This document shows positions 34,301-46,244 of a stretch of DNA of 64,000 bases, one piece after another (position 1 is the first letter of the stretch; each line of letters opens with the position of its first letter). The notes beneath the pieces were generated by a model that saw only the letters and a list, made by a program, of their open reading frames with translations, was not told where the DNA came from and searched no databases. Location of the stretch: positions 682,001 through 746,000 of the forward strand of contig CM034111.1 in assembly GCA_019914945.1 (NCBI GenBank), read 5' to 3'. Made by a program: the position numbers and the translations under genes. The stretch comes from Typha latifolia. Its lineage: Eukaryota > Streptophyta > Magnoliopsida > Poales > Typhaceae.

Positions 34301-34561
34301 AATCCAGTTTCTGTCCAAATGTTTGTGTTGCCCTAGGCTTTTAGCTTCCAATCTTTCTACTGTATCTGTCAATTTTAAGCAGAATTCTTATTGCCTGTTT
34401 GACACCCTGCATTTCTCGTTGCTCACTTTTGTCTAATTTCATGAATTCTCAGACTACAGACAGAGTGGAACTGCAGCCCGGTGAAAATGGCGAAATCCGA
34501 CCGCCGTCATTTTAGGAAGCAGCGAGGATGGAGGATGGTGCTTCGTTGCTGTAGATTCTGA
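31335..34561 (+). CDS. gar2-related plant protein (18S pre-ribosomal assembly gar2-like)
   Basis: Three coding exons join in frame to 538 aa: 31335-32018, 32419-33242, 34453-34561. Most of the protein is low-complexity, Ser/Asp/Asn-rich and without a catalytic domain. The C-terminus is distinctive: GSISLRSDSSTTSTRSFAFP, then ILQTEWNCSPVKMAK, then RKQRGWRMVLRCCRF at the stop. I recall that ending from plant proteins annotated as 18S pre-ribosomal assembly protein gar2-related, for example At2g03810; their real function is unknown and the gar2 name rests on weak similarity. The first splice is phase 0 (FNQ/GPED) and the second phase 2 (AT/A, giving Ile). At least one 5' UTR intron lies upstream (30040-31295), with uORFs. 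If the last intron were kept, translation would end just after RSFAFPM, losing the conserved tail. Confidence 0.78.
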
Positions 34562-36057
34562 ACATACATGCCGTCCATGATCTATCTTCTGTCCCCCTCT
34601 CCCTCTCCCTCTCCGAATTACATACTCTGCTGTTTAGATCTGTTTGAAGTTGTCTTCCTCCAGTTCCCTGTCCTGCTCTTTTCTTTATTGTTTCAGCAGG
34701 TCAGATTTTTCATGTAAGCAGAAGCACACGCCTGCTTCTGTTTTTCTCTACACTCTTTAACTTTTATCTTTTGGAAGAAATGTAGATGTTGAGATGCAGC
34801 ACTTTTAGATTATTATTCTGATTATTGCTGAAAATGAAGGATGAACATTTGACCATTCTCTGTTATAATATTGAGCTGCATGTCGCAGTAGACTTAGGAT
34901 AATTATTATTTACTAAATTATTGGCACCAGTAATCACAAAACTAACTGCGTTTTGAATGATACAATATAAAAAGGGGGGAATGAATCACATCTTTATCCT
35001 TGTGTTTGGTTACTCGTCCCACAAATTATCACCTATAAATCTTCCAACTTACTCCTCTACCATCACCATATGAACGAGAACTTTAACTAGCATCCCATAC
35101 ACATGCTACCACAATTATGGCCACAAGGTGTGCACCCCTGCCAAAACAATAGACTACAATAAAAGATAGCGTTCTCCTCAATAGTCTCCAACTATAAAAT
35201 TAGCCTAATAATATTACCATCTTCTTATTAGTTTCTTTGACCAAACTAAGCCTCCTCACACCTTGTTACTATCTACTACCAACAAGTATGTCTCTAATTT
35301 TATCTAATTAATAAATAAACACAAATTAAACGTTTAGAATTACATAATACATCGAACCATTAACCATATCAACATTTTTTTCCAGTTGAAACTGAAACCA
35401 GTTCGGTCAAAGAAAAGAAAAGAAAATATATAAAAAGAAAACCTCTATATCTTCTTCTTCGCTCAAACGTACGACAAGAAGCTCCTGTCAACATCGAAGG
35501 TTTATTTATTTATTTATTGAAGGGATAAAATAACCCCCCCACCGTTCAACGAAGAAGAAACAAAGAGGACCCGGACCCTCAAGAAGGTGACACGTCACCC
35601 TGTCATCGTCGGACGTCTCGATCACTCCCCCCGCGTCCTCAGTTAAATGTCCGATCCCATCAATCCTCCTGTAGCACCCGCGCACCTAACCTAACCTCCT
35701 CTCTCCAGAAGGTCAAGTACGTAACCGCGCATGGGCCGGCGCACCAAAAAAGAAGCCGGGCCCCACCAGCTTACCCACTTCACTGACGTGTCGCTCTCTC
35801 CTTCTGCCACGCTTAATACCCCAACTTGGGGAGCGGAGGAGGGGAGGTTAAAGAACCTCATTGACGGACTAATTATCTAGACAGAGTGTTAAACTTTACA
35901 AATTAATATTATATAATATTATATTAACACTCCGTAAAAAGAAAGAAATTGGGGAAGAAAAAAGAACACCAGGGAGAAAAATAAAAGAAAATGAGCGGAT
36001 ATAATTTTTTTTTAAAAAAACCATAATTCAAGATTTGGGCGGGAGTTAATGACGGGA
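34562..36057. other. Convergent spacer, gar2-like 3' UTR and Dof 3' flank
   Basis: The gar2-like 3' UTR includes a (CCCTCT)n run near 34593-34613. Bases 34870-35560 are AT-rich without coding signal. Bases 35560-35850 are more GC-rich. Dof 3' UTR sequence reaches 36057. No gene is seen. Confidence 0.45.
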
Positions 36058-36846
36058 TTAAGGCAGGTAGAGAGAGGGATCACCGTCTCCCAGATTGCTC
36101 TGGTTCCAATACGCGCTGGTGAGATCGAAGAGGGATGGATCCAACGGTCCGGGCCAGTCCATCCCGGTGATCGCACCTCCACCGTCCGATCGCCCGTGGA
36201 ACGACCCCAGATCAACGGAGGCCGTCTGATCCACGATCGCTTGCGTGCGGATCGCTTCCTCCTCCGCTGCCGCCTTCGGAGGGGCCGGATCTGGAAACCC
36301 GAACCCTAGAGCTGCCGCCGATGATCCAGATGCGACCAGAGTCGAGAAGCTCCCGGCCGACCCCGGAAAGATCTCCGGCGATTGGAAGGGAGGGACCGGA
36401 TTTGGGTTTGAGGTGGGAGGCGCGATAAGGGCGGGATCGGTGAAGGAGGAGGAGGAGGTGGAGGTGGAGGCCTCGCCGGTGCGGCGGCGCTTGCCGTCGG
36501 CTTCTCCTGCCGCGGAGGAGGGCTTAGAGGAGGACGAGGATGTGGAGGAGGGGCGCTTGGATTTCCGGCAGCCGCCGCCGACGGGGACGTTGCGGAGGAC
36601 GCCGCCCTTGGTCCAGTACCTGCGGCAGCTCTTGCAGAAGTGGCGAGGCTGGGAGAGGTTATAGTTGTTGTAGTAGCAGAACTTAGTGTTCGTGGAATCG
36701 CACCTCGGGCACTTGATCGGCGCCACCCCCGCCGCAGACGCCGTCATCGGAGGGTAGCCCCTCGGCCGCCGGAGATCCGCGGCCACGCCATCTGCGCCGC
36801 CCAAGACGCGGCTGGCGAAGCCGGGGATGGATCGGAAGTCCTGCAT
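36058..36846 (-). CDS. Dof zinc-finger transcription factor
   Basis: An intronless 262-aa gene. The Dof domain at about residues 44-96 reads [20 protein letters not shown] and continues to [10 protein letters not shown]. Its single CX2CX21CX2C zinc finger uses C46, C49, C71 and C74. Dof proteins are plant-specific regulators that bind AAAG cores. A basic segment (KSKRPSST) follows, then a long Ser-rich stretch and an acidic/aromatic C-terminus ([19 protein letters not shown]) that may be an activation region. The N-terminus [10 protein letters not shown] recalls the DOF5.4/OBP4 group; this assignment is from memory and moderate. It is very GC-rich, unlike the AT-rich flanks, which is normal for monocot single-exon genes. 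The start is the first ATG, shortly upstream of the domain. Confidence 0.95.
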   Translation of the reverse strand: MQDFRSIPGFASRVLGGADGVAADLRRPRGYPPMTASAAGVAPIKCPRCDSTNTKFCYYNNYNLSQPRHFCKSCRRYWTKGGVLRNVPVGGGCRKSKRPSSTSSSSSKPSSAAGEADGKRRRTGEASTSTSSSSFTDPALIAPPTSNPNPVPPFQSPEIFPGSAGSFSTLVASGSSAAALGFGFPDPAPPKAAAEEEAIRTQAIVDQTASVDLGSFHGRSDGGGAITGMDWPGPLDPSLFDLTSAYWNQSNLGDGDPSLYLP

Positions 36847-39800
36847 TCGGCTCCGATGCGACGACGAGTGCGATTTTAGAAGCTTCTAGGAGGTTCCGGA
36901 TGCTTCTTGCCTCGAGATCGGCGTTGCCCTCCGATGGCCGGTAAGAGCTACCAATCTGATCTCTCCTTTTTTTCTGGCTGAACTGTTTCTGCCTCACATA
37001 AGCTTACGGCAAATATCTTCTATTCTTCTTCTCGACTCCGTACCTAAAATTACTATATTGCCCTTAGTCGGCACTAGATTGACGAAAGTAACCTCGCTTA
37101 ACACCTTCACGAGATAAAAATATATGCCTACTTAGACTAACATCATCCATCACGTAAAAAAATTAAAAAAAAAATCACCATTGACGTTGATTGCCTCCTT
37201 TTCAGACTGCAATCAGGAATTTATTCCACTCGGCTACAGCAGCCTCTAGTTGGTTATTATAGAACAAAGTAGTTTAAGGGCCATTTACATGTAAATGGAA
37301 AGGCCCAATCTACACATATAAATTATAAATATAAAATTAGTTTTTAATTTTATGAATTTTATAGAATATTCTTTTCAGAGTACTAAGACGAGTTCCTGTG
37401 CAACATCTTAATATCCACTTTAAGTAAATGAATACCAAACACATTTCTCTTAATTTTTAATAAGAAGAAATAAAGAAAAATATATGACTTTTGTTTATTC
37501 ATATTGGTTCCTTATTAAATGCTATAGATGAGGTATGTAATAAGTATCTCGAAACATATGAAACTAAAACTGTCCTTAGACGTTAATCATTCTTTTAGCT
37601 CCTCCATTATAGTATATGTGTATATAGGAGTAGTTTTGTAATTTCAATAATAGGTGTCAGATATAACTAAGTTACTACCTTAACATCATTTGACTGTTTG
37701 AGAGAGAGTTACAATTATTAGGCTATATGTTACTTGTCCTATTCTATCCTATGGCAGTTTAATGGGGCAGGACAAGGGAAGACTGAGAAAGGCGTGGTAC
37801 ACTGTTTTTATTTCACTAAGTCCACTGTTTTAACTATTACTAATAATGATTAATAGAGAAAAAAATGAAACAAGCTTAAGTGAATAACTGTTTGCTTATA
37901 CTGTTTGTTTTATTGTAGCATTGGTGAATAGGAAATATTTTACATATATGTGTTGCTAGTTTGTATGTTTACTTTGTCATTTTTATTCATTTATTATTAG
38001 GATAAGGACCTTTAGAGATTCCCAAAGCGCATCATGATCTATATTGAGAAATTTTATTGATAAATTTATGGTGCTCTTATACTTAAATAAATGTGCTGAC
38101 AGTAGACATGCAAATTATGCAACAAAAGTCTTGTCAATTATGTTACTTATCTTGTCTACTTATCAAACAAATTTTTTTTAAAAGAAAACCTCATTTAGTT
38201 GAAGAATAAGATAATATTATACTTATTGTTCACTTATAGAAGAGTTATTTTTAATTATAGTTTTTGTGTTTGGTTATAATACTAGAATCTCGAGAGTGTC
38301 ATAGATAAAGAGGTATTTGATTATTAAAATATAAAACAAGGAGTAGGATTAAAGCCAAATTAAACTATAGGAAAACTCCGAATTCATGGTATTTATAAAA
38401 CTATAGGAATATTAATCATAGTATTAGTTTAAATAACGATAAAAGGTCCAATATCTATTGTATTAATAATAATATATAAATGTAACATTGGTTATAGTTC
38501 AATTGGGGCATACTCCTCATTTTCTCTAAAAAAAAAATTATAATATTAATTTATAATTGATTTTGGTAGCGTTAAATTATTAATAAATAAAAGTATTCCT
38601 AATTCAAGGATAGGATATTTATTCTTCTATCAAAACAGGTACTTAAAGATTAGTATTTTTTATTTATTTATTCATGCATTTCCAAGCTACTGATAAAATA
38701 ATGGATATTATATGAAGTGGAACGAGTGGTAGTGCAATTTTCACACTAAAAAACCGCAGTCTGAGGTCAATGTCCGGCAAGCAGTCCATACTCCCGAGGG
38801 TTCATGAACAGCATCAGCAACTATTACGATCAATAATTAAGTGGTAGTGCTCATCATCACGGATTACGACTAATTTCCACCTTGTTAAGAGACCATAGAT
38901 CTTGTTCGTGGCCGTTACTTAAAGGTCTTATATTTAAATATTGGATGCTGAGAAGCGCATGGATTGTAGGAAACTTTTATACATTCGACTGCGTAGCTCA
39001 TCCTTTAGTTCGAGGTTGCAACCAGAGCAGCCTGCAGCGTAGCGTCGACGGTCGTACGCTCTCGGCGGGGCAACACGTGGACGGCCACTGCTCCGCTGTT
39101 CGTCTGCAAGTCGCGTGGTCCTTCCGGCGCCACGTAGCGGGTCACTGTTTTCTATTCGTCCAATGATTGCTGGCAGAGCCCAGAGAGGAGAGCAGAGGAG
39201 AGGAGAGGAGAGGAGGTTTCATTCTCGTACGCGTCCCACTGACTCGCACGTAGCACAACACAATTGCCTTCAGTTCGAGGTAAGAAATTTATTTCCCTCT
39301 CTCTGTTTTTTTTCTTTCTTTCTCAAATTATAATAATTAATTTGAAGGTTAATTATAAAAACTTTTTAAATAAAAACATGGTAAAGATGTATTATGATCC
39401 TCCAACAAATTCTATTATGACCTGGATCATCACCAAGAAATCCGGCACACCAATAAATGTAAAAATGCATTGAAAGTCCCTCCCTCCATCCTGATTCCAT
39501 CTATAGACTGTCAGATCGATGTTTGTGATGGGCTTCCTCCATGCCCCAACCCCAACCCCAACCCCCACCCCCACCCGTACTCGTACACTCGTACCTAACG
39601 ACAGAGCAAGGTGAAGGAGGAGGGAGAAAGAGAACAGGTAGACAACTGGAGTTAAAGAGAGCATCTCGGAGTGGGACATGGGGCAATAGGGGGAGTCACG
39701 TGGGACGGTGGAATTTGGTGGCGGTTCCTAAACTAGGCTTCAAAGTTGTGTGCTAATGTATACGCATATATAACGCACGGCTGGGCCCATCATGCTTTCA

Positions 39801-40481
39801 TATGTACATCTCCCTACCTACCCATCCTTGTCATAGTGATCATAGAAAAGATGCATACATTCATTCGATTTCACTATCCCCAAGGCCCCGTGCCTTGCTG
39901 CACTCCTCTCCTTACACTTACACTTTAACACTAGTTGATCAGCTGCACTTGTTAGTGGATGTCACTGTTTGCATTCCATTAGAAAGGAACAGAGAGAGAG
40001 AGAGAGAGAGAGAGAGAAATGAAAAACAATACGTAGTTTTACAGAGCTAAACAAGACGAGAATTCATCTTTCCTAATAAAACCTTTTTCTTTACCAAAGT
40101 AGATGAGAAAGTGATCGGTCGCGTTGTGGAGACGTGCAGGGGATTGATTTGAGTTCTCCGGTGGGACCAAGTAAGCAGGGGTGTGCATTATTTGTGCTTA
40201 TCTTATAGCAAATGTGTGCATTAGTTCTGGGAGCCTTGAGTGACATTAATATGAACTCATCTTGACATGTCCTATCTATCATTCATTCATTCATTCATTT
40301 GCTCTTGCCCTAACACATTGGACACTTGCAAAAGAAATTTTAGTGGAATTCTCTTGACGTATGCGAAACAAACTCGGCATGCCTTTGCCTCTCTACCTTC
40401 TTATCAACATCTTAATCCGTAATGGCGGTGCCATTGGAGGGCTTGCAATTAAACTCATATTTGACATGTTAATAGCCATAA

Positions 40482-40515
<34 letters not shown>

Positions 40516-42849
40516 TCAATACCAAATTTATTCATGTCTATTTCAAACCTTAAAATAGAACTTAAGAGGAGAGAGGGGGCAACATACCTTGTTCATCGTA
40601 GAAGCTTGCTTCTTAATTTCTATCATAACTGTTAACCATAACCAATTAAGCCCGCATTAATTGGCGAAAGCGAGTCTTACCAACCCGAGTTACGAGTACC
40701 CTTTGAACAAAATTTTTTTTTTTTTTTATAAAAAAAAAACCCCTCTAGTGTCTTAACTACAGAGTTAATACTTACTACTATACTAGTAAAATCCACGCAT
40801 TAAACTATAGTTGGTCGAGTGTCAAAAATACACTACATCCCCAATTGTACTAGTCTGAGGGCACCATCATATGGTCCCAGTCCTATAATTCATAGCAAAT
40901 AAGGTTAAAGAGACACTTTTGGCATTGAATGGCTAATGGGCCTCACATCTTTGCTTTTACCTCTTCTCCCCTCCCCCCATCCACATGCACAGCACAGCAC
41001 CATGGACCGCAAGTGCTCTTCCTTGGATTAGACATTCTAGACTCCATTGGAGCTGCACCTTTTTTTGTTTTTTGTTTTAATTTATTTTAACTATTATGTT
41101 ATATTGAAAGCAGGCATAAGACAGAGCAAACGTTACGTGAAGGAATTAGGTATATAGAATTGAAAATCCTTTCCTATTTATTTCTCCCTGGTTGTCCCAC
41201 CAATTTGTATGGGTACTATAAGTCTTGTGAAGCATCACTATTCAAGGCACTGGTCACTGTTATCATAACTTATTTATGCCCCAAGACCACTATCAGCTTG
41301 TCTAGGAACAGAGGAATACTACAAAGTTTTAAGACCAATCTTGCACACTCCTGGGTAGACATATCCCTTGGATCAAGGGATTTTATACTCTTCATAGAGA
41401 TCAGAGATGGCATCATAGTTATAGTTTCTAGAGATCCTTTGGATTCAAACCTTCTTGGTCCACAACCCCAACAAGATATTATTAACGTATGTATATGTAT
41501 CTCATTATTCGAAACACTTTGATTACTTCGTATTTATTTAACAACTGACTGGCGGGCAATGCTTATCAAATCGAGCCTCTGCAGCCAAACCACTCATTTT
41601 TGGTGAAGGTGACATCTCTTGCACGCCTTCTTCTACGATTCACACTGTCTATAGAATAGAGTCAAAGATGTCTTAATTGATTAATAGGCTGAAAACTTTT
41701 GTCCTTGGAATTTCTTCTTCTTTGGGATTGGATCTCTACCGTCTATTTGACTTTGGGATTATGACTAAACTCCATTACTATTCTAGATCAACAGATTTCC
41801 ATAATTTGTTGTACCATGAAAGCAACTTCATGTAGGGTTGCACTTGCTTTGTATATGGGAAGTACTTAATTACAAATTATATATTCTTTACATATACATT
41901 ATAATTAATCGATTTATTTATATATTATTGTATTACTCTTGTATAATAAGAATTATATGGCTAATATATACCTGAAATGACCAAAATACTAACCTATATT
42001 ATCTAACCCCTCTCTAGTGCGTAGAAACTCCATCCCGATTTTTGTTAGCAAATAGCTAAACTATTTGTGATTATATTATAAGTGATTAGCAAGAACAATT
42101 TTCTTTGTTTAGTAAGTTATAACTATTTATTTCCACTCATTTCGATTCACACTATCTATTGTGCTAACATTTTAGTCTTTTGCTCTTAAAAGTTTAGTAA
42201 TCAAACATAAATTTATTTTAACATAATTATTATAATTTTATTCCCATGTTTAGTTTTTATTTTATTTTATTATAGGCCAATATTTTTACTCTGTAGATGT
42301 TACGTGTATTGCGTTATGGTTGCGTAGAGAGTGAGTCATGGATTATTAATTGCACATGGGAGATGGGAGATGATGATGAATGATGCTGTTACTCTTTTTG
42401 ACCATATTATTAATGCCTAGAGGAATGTATAAAAGTATAATGCATGTATTTGATGGCATGAAAGCTATGTATTTATGGGCATTGAATTAGGCCGACTCCC
42501 CCGGAGCCCGGAGGCCTAACGGGTCGGGTAAATAGGTCCACCTATGCGGCCCGGTATGAAGGTCGGGTCGGGCTGCCAAAACTCCTGTCCAATTCCGGCC
42601 CATATGTCCAACCTGGCAATCTAAAATTTTGATACTAATCTCACACCGTCCATTCTGAAGAACTTGGACTTAGCATAGCGATCAGACGGCTGTGCTGTGC
42701 GTATTATCAATTCTCGTAGTCAAAATTCCTCGTATATCCATATCCCCCTTAACATTATTTTTCGTCTCCCTCTCTCGACGACGAGAAGACGAAGGGAAGA
42801 TAGTAATAGTAATAGTAATCGAGGAAGAAGACGATCCGAAGGAATTGCA
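36847..42849. other. AT-rich gene-poor spacer between Dof and BSD genes
   Basis: No supported gene in about 6 kb. The Dof leader and promoter are at 36847-37050. Bases 37050-38850 are AT-rich. A GC-rich patch at 38990-39280 ends in a splice-donor-like GAG/GTAAGA and could be a non-coding 5' exon. A CCCCAA/CCCCCA repeat is at 39542-39575 and a GA run at 39991-40016. A 31-base T run is at 40484-40514 and a T/A hairpin at 40709-40739. Bases 40750-42480 are AT-rich. A GGCCCG/GGGTC-rich island at 42485-42610 precedes the BSD promoter. An open frame at 41160-41522 has no family features. Confidence 0.5.
39542..39575 (-). repeat. G-rich repeat with G-quadruplex potential
   Basis: On the minus strand this reads as successive GGGG/GGGGG runs separated by T, TT or similar (GGGTGGGGGTGGGGGTTGGGG...). 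It has six or seven G-runs with 1-2 base loops, which satisfies the usual G-quadruplex rule. The sequence is direct; the structure is inferred. Confidence 0.7.
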
Positions 42850-45800
42850 ATGGATCTGTGGGGTAGAGCTAGGGTTTTCGCCGAGGAGGCGGCGAAGAGA
42901 TCGCAGGAGATCTCGGAGGCGGCGGCGAAGCGATCGCAGGAGCTCACCAAGGGGGCCGCTCGGTTCTCCCAGGAGTTCGTCTCCGAGACGGCGAAGAAGT
43001 CGAAGGAGCTCGCTGCCGAGGCAAGCAAGAAGGCCGACCTCATCCGTGCCGAGGCACTCCGTGCCGCCGGCCAGATCAAGACCCTCGCCGCCGACATCCC
43101 CATCCCTCCGATTCCGCCGCTCGCAGTCGGTTCCGGTTCTGGTTATGGATCCGGATCCGCTGCCGTCGCGCCGGCTTCCTGTGAGGATGTCGAGATTTTC
43201 GGTATCACGGAGGAGTTGAGGGAGTTCGTGAAGGGGATCACGATTAGCACCTTCCGAGATTTCCCCATGGAAGGTGAAACGATCTTGGCATTCAGTTGCT
43301 TGCGTTTTGTTTGATTAGGGATCTTGTTTTGGTTATTGAATTGTATGATTCTGTGATTCTTCTATTATCTTCTTTTGTTTATCTGGAAGTAATTTGCTGC
43401 TCTTTTATGCACAGATGAACCGAATATGTCGGAGGTCCCCACTGTGTCGAATGTGAGGCAGGACCTTAATGAATGGCAAGCGAGACATGCTACTATTGTT
43501 CTCTCTACTGTGAAGGTACATTCGGTGCCACCTTTTCATTTAATAATGTTCTTAATTTGTTCGTCTTAGCTCAATTTGTAGTACACGAAGGCCGAAGCAA
43601 ATTAAATTTTGGTCCTTCTGTTGATATTTCTGCCTCTTCTCTTTTAACTTATTACTAGGTAAGATATTTGTAATGCTTCCCATCTTGCACACACTTGACA
43701 TGGTTCCAAATCATGAATAATTGAATGTAACTTGTCCAGTATGATGGTAAGACTGCATCCATCTTGCACTTTGGGTTTGCATTTGAGGGAGCTCCGAAGG
43801 ATGCCCTTTTTACAGTATAAGAATAGGACTATATAAATTATGTCACTAGATTCATTGTGCATTAATTTATCTGGTTGCATTTCAAATTACTAGTATCCTT
43901 ATTACAATTTAATGGTCTTGTTCTGAAAAGAACTCAAAAATCAAAGGAGAGTCTCTGATAGTTTATGTCTTTTCTAACCCATTGAGTTCATGGAGAACTG
44001 GAATGATTCAGTTGTTTACAATTGAACTGGTGTCTCTAAATATTTTACCCAGTTCTGGATACACTTGTACTTTGGGCGCCCCATGCTTACCAACCATCAG
44101 AGTGTACGGTTTAACAAGTCAAATTGCACACTCGAACCCAGTTCTTTTAACAGGGCACATAACATTATCTTCGATATTATTGGTTTCCTAATAGTAGACT
44201 TTTGATGATAGTCCTGGTGGATGTTGTGCTGGATTTAATCATATATTTACATGATATACAATTCCATCTGGTCCAGTAGTAAACAAGACTATCTTGAACT
44301 CTGTAGTTATTCAGATAATTGTACAGGGCTACATTGTTCTTTTCCCCCCTCTGTCTGGCTGCCTTTCTTTTGGAATGGATTTTGTTGCATCCAGCAGCAT
44401 TTTGAGTTTTGTTCTTTGTGGGTTTGATTTGTATCTCAGATTAAATGACCTTATGTTATATAATTGTTTCTATGTTTCAGGAAATATCTAAGTTAAGATA
44501 TGAGTTATGTCCACGCTATATGAAAGAGAGAAAGTTCTGGCGGATATACTTCATACTTGTTAACAGTTATGTGGCTCCGTAAGTCTTCTCCTTTCTTTTC
44601 CAGGGTCATCCCTTACTCTGATGCAGATTAAGGAAATTAATAATATCTTCAGATTGCACCATTCTTATCCCAAACTGGTTAATTGTCATAAATATGCCGT
44701 TTTTTGGAACTTAAACCCTCAATATTTTATCCTAAAAACTTTACATACTTCTAGTAAGAACATATTTAATATGCCATTTTTTAGAGCTTACATCCTTCAA
44801 TATTTCATCCTAACAAATATACATACCTCTAGTAAGGACATACTTGGTCTTCAGATGATGCTTTATAAATAAATGCTTGGATATCTTTCTTACTTCACTC
44901 TTTCTGCATCCTTATAGCTATGAAAAAAAATATATGGAGGAGTTAAAGATCAAATCAGAAAAGAAGAAAGATAATGAGGTAAAGGAAATATCAATGCCTA
45001 CACAACCTGTGAAGGGAGAAGCAAATGATCCAAAGTTGCAAACGAAGACTTCAACCTCTTCGAATCCAGAGCATGATTTGGATGTCTTTCTTCTTGGTGA
45101 TCTTGGAAGCGATGATGATGGTCCAGGTAAGCAATTTACTTTTCTGTACATGTTTTCTCTATCTTAATAGTGCTGGCCAAATTATAATGTGTACATAGTG
45201 TCACTGAATTTACTTTGTTATAAGGGGGATAAAAAATGATTATTTTCTTGAAAGTGTTCTTGTATATTCTTTTTCCTAATTATAGTGTATCTTCCAGATG
45301 ATGGTTTTGATGATGATTTTGATAAGGTTGGAAGCACGTCTGTAAGTGATTCTACCCTCATCCTGTTACGGCACTCCATATGTTCATCTCATTCTTTTTG
45401 CGTTTATGTCATATGAAGATTGAGATGGTTCATAATTATGTACTTTGAGCATTTAGTTCCTAGAAGAAGAGAGAAAATACCAGTGCTAATTTAATTTGCC
45501 CTAACTTGGTCTTTCAAGTGCTAGTTTCTGTAATTTGCTCTCTCTCTCTCTCTCTCTCTCTCAAGAGTGGTGGGACAGTTAAGAAGTTTTGAATCTTTTT
45601 CCAAGAATTTTATTATAAACTTTGTAGTCCACATATATTTACATATATTAATATTTGGATCAGCCTAACTTTAACTGGACCTGATGTCAGGTTCTAAAAC
45701 TTCCTAACCTCGCCAAAAAAGAAAAAAAAAAAAGAAGCAAAGAGGAAAAAAGAGCAATCAAGAACATACTAGATCCAACACTGTTCACTTCTATTTATTG

Positions 45801-46244
45801 GGGATCTTTGTGATTTCTATTTCTGACTATGAGCTACACAAATGTACCCTGACCCAAGCAGCCCATGATTAAGATGCTTTTTTTATCAGTAATGTTTGAG
45901 TGGGTGCATCGTGATTATCTGCTACTCTTATTGATGACAACTTTATCATGAAGACGTTGATCTTACATTAGCAGATTTCATCAAAGACCCTGTTATTTTA
46001 ATTGGCACGTATCATTTGCTTTTCACATCCTCAATAGAACTCATTCATGTTCACCATTTAATCTATCTATCATGAAGCAGGAATTTTTTATTAGCATCTT
46101 AAACTGATGAACTATTTCTTGATAGAATGTTCAGAAATGGTTCCTAGTAAAGCATCTTATTCCCGACAAACAAATTGATTTTGGCAGGGCTTGGAGAGTG
46201 ATGATGAGAGAGGTTCAAAAAGTAAGGCAGATGATGCCATATAA
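42850..46244 (+). CDS. BSD-domain protein
   Basis: Six exons join in frame to 310 aa: 42850-43273, 43415-43515, 44481-44578, 44918-45126, 45298-45341, 46188-46244. Residues 1-85 form an amphipathic, Ala/Lys/Glu-rich helix of repeated 11-mer-like units (EEAAKRSQEI, EAAAKRSQEL). The BSD domain follows at about 115-205, with the Phe-Trp pair in KERKFWRIYFILVNSYV. The C-terminus is acidic (SDDDGPDDGFDDDFDKVG, ESDDERGSKSKADDAI). BSD domains occur in TFIIH p62, synapse-associated and DOS2-like proteins. This plant form with the N-terminal helix resembles SYAP-type proteins of unknown role. Exon 5 has a second, in-frame acceptor 12 bases upstream. The ATG at 42850 is supported by the helix starting directly after it. 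Confidence 0.93.
44691..44844. repeat. Diverged 77-bp tandem duplication in BSD gene intron 3
   Basis: Two adjacent 77-bp units (44691-44767 and 44768-44844) both read AATATGCC(G/A)TTTTTT, then CAATATTT(T/C)ATCCTAA, then CTCTAGTAAG(A/G)ACATA, with about 15 percent mismatches. It lies in the intron just before exon 4. Confidence 0.8.
45541..45562. repeat. (CT)n microsatellite in BSD gene intron 5
   Basis: About 11 CT units within the last intron of the BSD gene. Confidence 0.9.

Noticed and set aside
36683..36997. Long frame overlapping the Dof start (possible uORF)
   Set aside because: It has no ATG; the frame begins with GTG and is probably the GC-rich shadow of the Dof gene.
41160..41522. 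120-residue plus-strand protein
   Set aside because: AT-rich open frame with no signal peptide, domain or splice context; likely chance.
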